The notes under the pieces were generated by a model. It ran no database searches, was not told the origin of the DNA, and saw only the letters and a list, made by a program, of their open reading frames with translations. A stretch of DNA of 64,000 bases, taken from contig NZ_LIHP01000016.1 in the NCBI RefSeq assembly GCF_001314605.1, positions 434,001-498,000 of the forward strand. The letters are read 5' to 3'. Of this stretch, positions 62,292 to 64,000 are shown piece by piece (positions within the stretch are counted from its first letter, which is position 1; each line of letters begins with the position of its first letter). A program made the translations under genes and the position numbers. Origin of the DNA: Marinobacter sp. HL-58 (GTDB taxonomy: Bacteria > Pseudomonadota > Gammaproteobacteria > Pseudomonadales > Oleiphilaceae).

Positions 62292-64000
62292 CAGTTCGCC
62301 CCCTCTTCAGGCTCGCCTACGATAAGCGCCTCACCTTCTTCCGGGAAACCCAGCAACCAGGCATCGAACAACGCCCGCGCGACTGGAGCTGCCGTACCAC
62401 TGCCACTGCCACCGTTCTCCACAATGACAGCAACGGCAATCTGCGGATCATCCACCGGCGCAAAACCAACAAACAGGGCGTGATCCCGCAAACGCTCGCG
62501 CACCTCTTCCTCTTCGTATTCTTCATCCTCGGCAAGGCTGAACACCTGAGCCGTCCCAGTCTTGCCCGCCATGCGATAGGGTGCATCCTTGGCAGCACCG
62601 CGGGCCGTGCCTTTGCTGCCATGCATCACTGCCTCCATGGTATCCACTATAAACTCCCAGTCGCCCTGATTCTTCAGCTCAATGGATTTGTGAGTGCCGG
62701 AAGGCAGCACATCATCGGTGGCACGGTCCCCCATGACATCCCTGAGGAGCCGCGGCTCATGCCAACTGCCACGGTTAGCAATAACCGATGTTGCCGTGGC
62801 CAGTTGCAGGGGTGTTGCCAGCATATATCCCTGGCCTATACCCAGGTTGACCGAATCGCCGGGATACCAGGGCTCATTGTGCACGGCACGCTTCCAGTCC
62901 TTTGAAGGCAGCAGCCCGCTCAGGGCGCCCGAGACGTCCAGCGTAGCATCCTCACCAAAGCCGAAGGCGGAAAGATATTCGTGCATGGTGTCTATGCCCA
63001 TTTCAACGCCCACCTGGTAAAAATAGGTGTCAGTGGACTGAGCCATGGAATCCATCAGGTTGACCCAGCCGTGGCCTGTGCGCTTCCAGTTCCGGTAACG
63101 CCGACCGCCCTCTTTCAACTGAAAGTAGCCCGGATCCCAGATTGTTTTCTCACGGGTAGTAACGCCACTGTCCAGCGCAGCGACGGCCAGCATGGGTTTG
63201 AGCGTCGAACCGGGCGGGTACTGCCCGCGGAGGGCGCGATTAAACAGGGGCCTGTCAATGCTTTCACTGAGCGAACGATACGCCTCGACGCCAATACCGG
63301 TCACAAATTGATTGGCATCGAATCCCGGTACACTGGCCAGGGCCAGAATCCCGCCACTGGAGGGTTCTATCGCTATGATGGCACCACGCCGGCCATCCAG
63401 CAGTTCGTGGGCCAGCCGCTGCAGCCGCAAATCCATATGCAGGCGTATGTCTTCTCCGGGGACAGGATTCTGGCGCTCCAACACCCTCAGTGTTCTGCCC
63501 CGGGCATTGGTTTCAACATGCTCATAGCCCACCCGACCATGAAGAAGCTCTTCATAGAAACGCTCAACACCGGATTTGCCAATGTAGTTGGTGCCGGCAT
63601 AGTTGATCGGGTCGATTCGCTGCAGCTCCTCACGGTTGATCCGCCCGACATAGCCCAGGGCATGGGCCGTCAATTCGCTATGGGGATAGTAGCGAACCAG
63701 CTCGGCGGATACCTCAACGCCGGGCAACTCGTGACGGTGAACCGCAAGCCGGGCAATTTCCTGTTCAGTCAGGTCATATCGCAGGGGCAGTTCCTGGAAC
63801 GGCCGGCGGGGCTCCAACAGACGCCGCCGGAACCGCTCCATATCTTCATCGGAAATGTCCAGCATGCGGTGGAGCTTGGCAAGTGTTTCTTCCATATCGC
63901 CAACACGTTCAGGAACCAGGGTGACACTGAACACCGGGCGGTTTTCGGCAAGAAGCTGGTCATTGCGGTCGTAAATCAGCCCCCGGGGAGGTGCGACCGA
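62291..64000 (-). CDS. mrdA: Penicillin-binding protein 2, 5' end missing
   Basis: The frame is open to the window edge, giving at least 569 residues. The visible start 'SVAPPRGLIYDRNDQLLAENRP' is the PBP2 motif normally found after the membrane anchor, so only some 40-60 N-terminal residues are missing. The transpeptidase site is STLK ('PGSTLKPML'), 'SMAQSTDTYFYQVG' (SxD) and KTGTAQ. It crosslinks new side-wall peptidoglycan with RodA. No disruption is seen. Confidence 0.96.
   Translation of the reverse strand, partial: SVAPPRGLIYDRNDQLLAENRPVFSVTLVPERVGDMEETLAKLHRMLDISDEDMERFRRRLLEPRRPFQELPLRYDLTEQEIARLAVHRHELPGVEVSAELVRYYPHSELTAHALGYVGRINREELQRIDPINYAGTNYIGKSGVERFYEELLHGRVGYEHVETNARGRTLRVLERQNPVPGEDIRLHMDLRLQRLAHELLDGRRGAIIAIEPSSGGILALASVPGFDANQFVTGIGVEAYRSLSESIDRPLFNRALRGQYPPGSTLKPMLAVAALDSGVTTREKTIWDPGYFQLKEGGRRYRNWKRTGHGWVNLMDSMAQSTDTYFYQVGVEMGIDTMHEYLSAFGFGEDATLDVSGALSGLLPSKDWKRAVHNEPWYPGDSVNLGIGQGYMLATPLQLATATSVIANRGSWHEPRLLRDVMGDRATDDVLPSGTHKSIELKNQGDWEFIVDTMEAVMHGSKGTARGAAKDAPYRMAGKTGTAQVFSLAEDEEYEEEEVRERLRDHALFVGFAPVDDPQIAVAVIVENGGSGSGTAAPVARALFDAWLLGFPEEGEALIVGEPEEGAN

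Overview
The window looks like chromosomal housekeeping DNA from a moderately GC-rich marine gammaproteobacterium, most likely Marinobacter or a close relative. This rests on recalled gene order (hemA-prfA-prmC-moeB; lolB-ispE-tRNA-Gln-prs-rplY-pth-ychF; rpsF-rpsR-rplI-dnaB-alr; mrdA-rodA-mltB-rlpA-dacA-ybeD-lipB), an Anr/Fnr-type regulator, a pyrophosphate-type phosphofructokinase and protein character. No database was consulted. I see no prophage, insertion sequence, CRISPR array or obvious genomic island.

Layout. 1-4.8 kb: the tail of a GGDEF gene, then a minus-strand group (DUF432-like protein, MscS channel, RimB-type protease, RimK ligase, aspartoacylase-like hydrolase, YjbQ). RimK adds glutamates to ribosomal protein S6, RimB is reported to remove them, and the S6 gene in this same window ends in three Glu codons. 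4.9-10.3 kb: photolyase, then hemA-prfA-prmC-moeB, tightly overlapped. 10.6-17.8 kb: a TPR lipoprotein, lolB, ispE, tRNA-Gln, prs, rplY, pth, ychF and tRNA-Met. 17.9-23.4 kb: a complete oligopeptide ABC importer (oppA-B-C-D-F), divergent from metY. 25-30 kb: lipA, a chemotaxis-type transducer and an MMPL exporter. 30.3-35.6 kb: a Gln-rich Spy/CpxP-like protein, a YlqF-type GTPase, fabB, anr with a probable autoregulatory Anr box, and an RmlD-like protein lacking its catalytic residues.

35.6-44.3 kb: alr, dnaB, the rpsF-rpsR-DUF2232-rplI ribosomal operon with a possible S6:S18 leader, rlmB, rnr and tRNA-Leu. 44.4-51.5 kb: a large unknown lipoprotein, an LCAD-type acyl-CoA dehydrogenase, ubiX, mpl, PPi-phosphofructokinase and glutaredoxin. 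51.7-57 kb: a dCache chemoreceptor, a YqaA membrane protein, an ABC1 kinase and a membrane diguanylate cyclase. 57-64 kb: lipB, ybeD and a cell-wall elongation cluster (dacA, rlpA, mltB, rodA, mrdA) that runs off the right edge.

The most unusual non-coding signal is a family of three structured repeats (6281-6379, 29892-29995, 30058-30160), all in gaps between convergent genes. Each has a long outer stem whose sequence differs between copies but stays complementary, enclosing two small hairpins with six-base loops, mostly AGGGAN. The two adjacent copies are inverted relative to each other. This pattern indicates selection on structure and may mark a mobile or regulatory RNA/DNA element.
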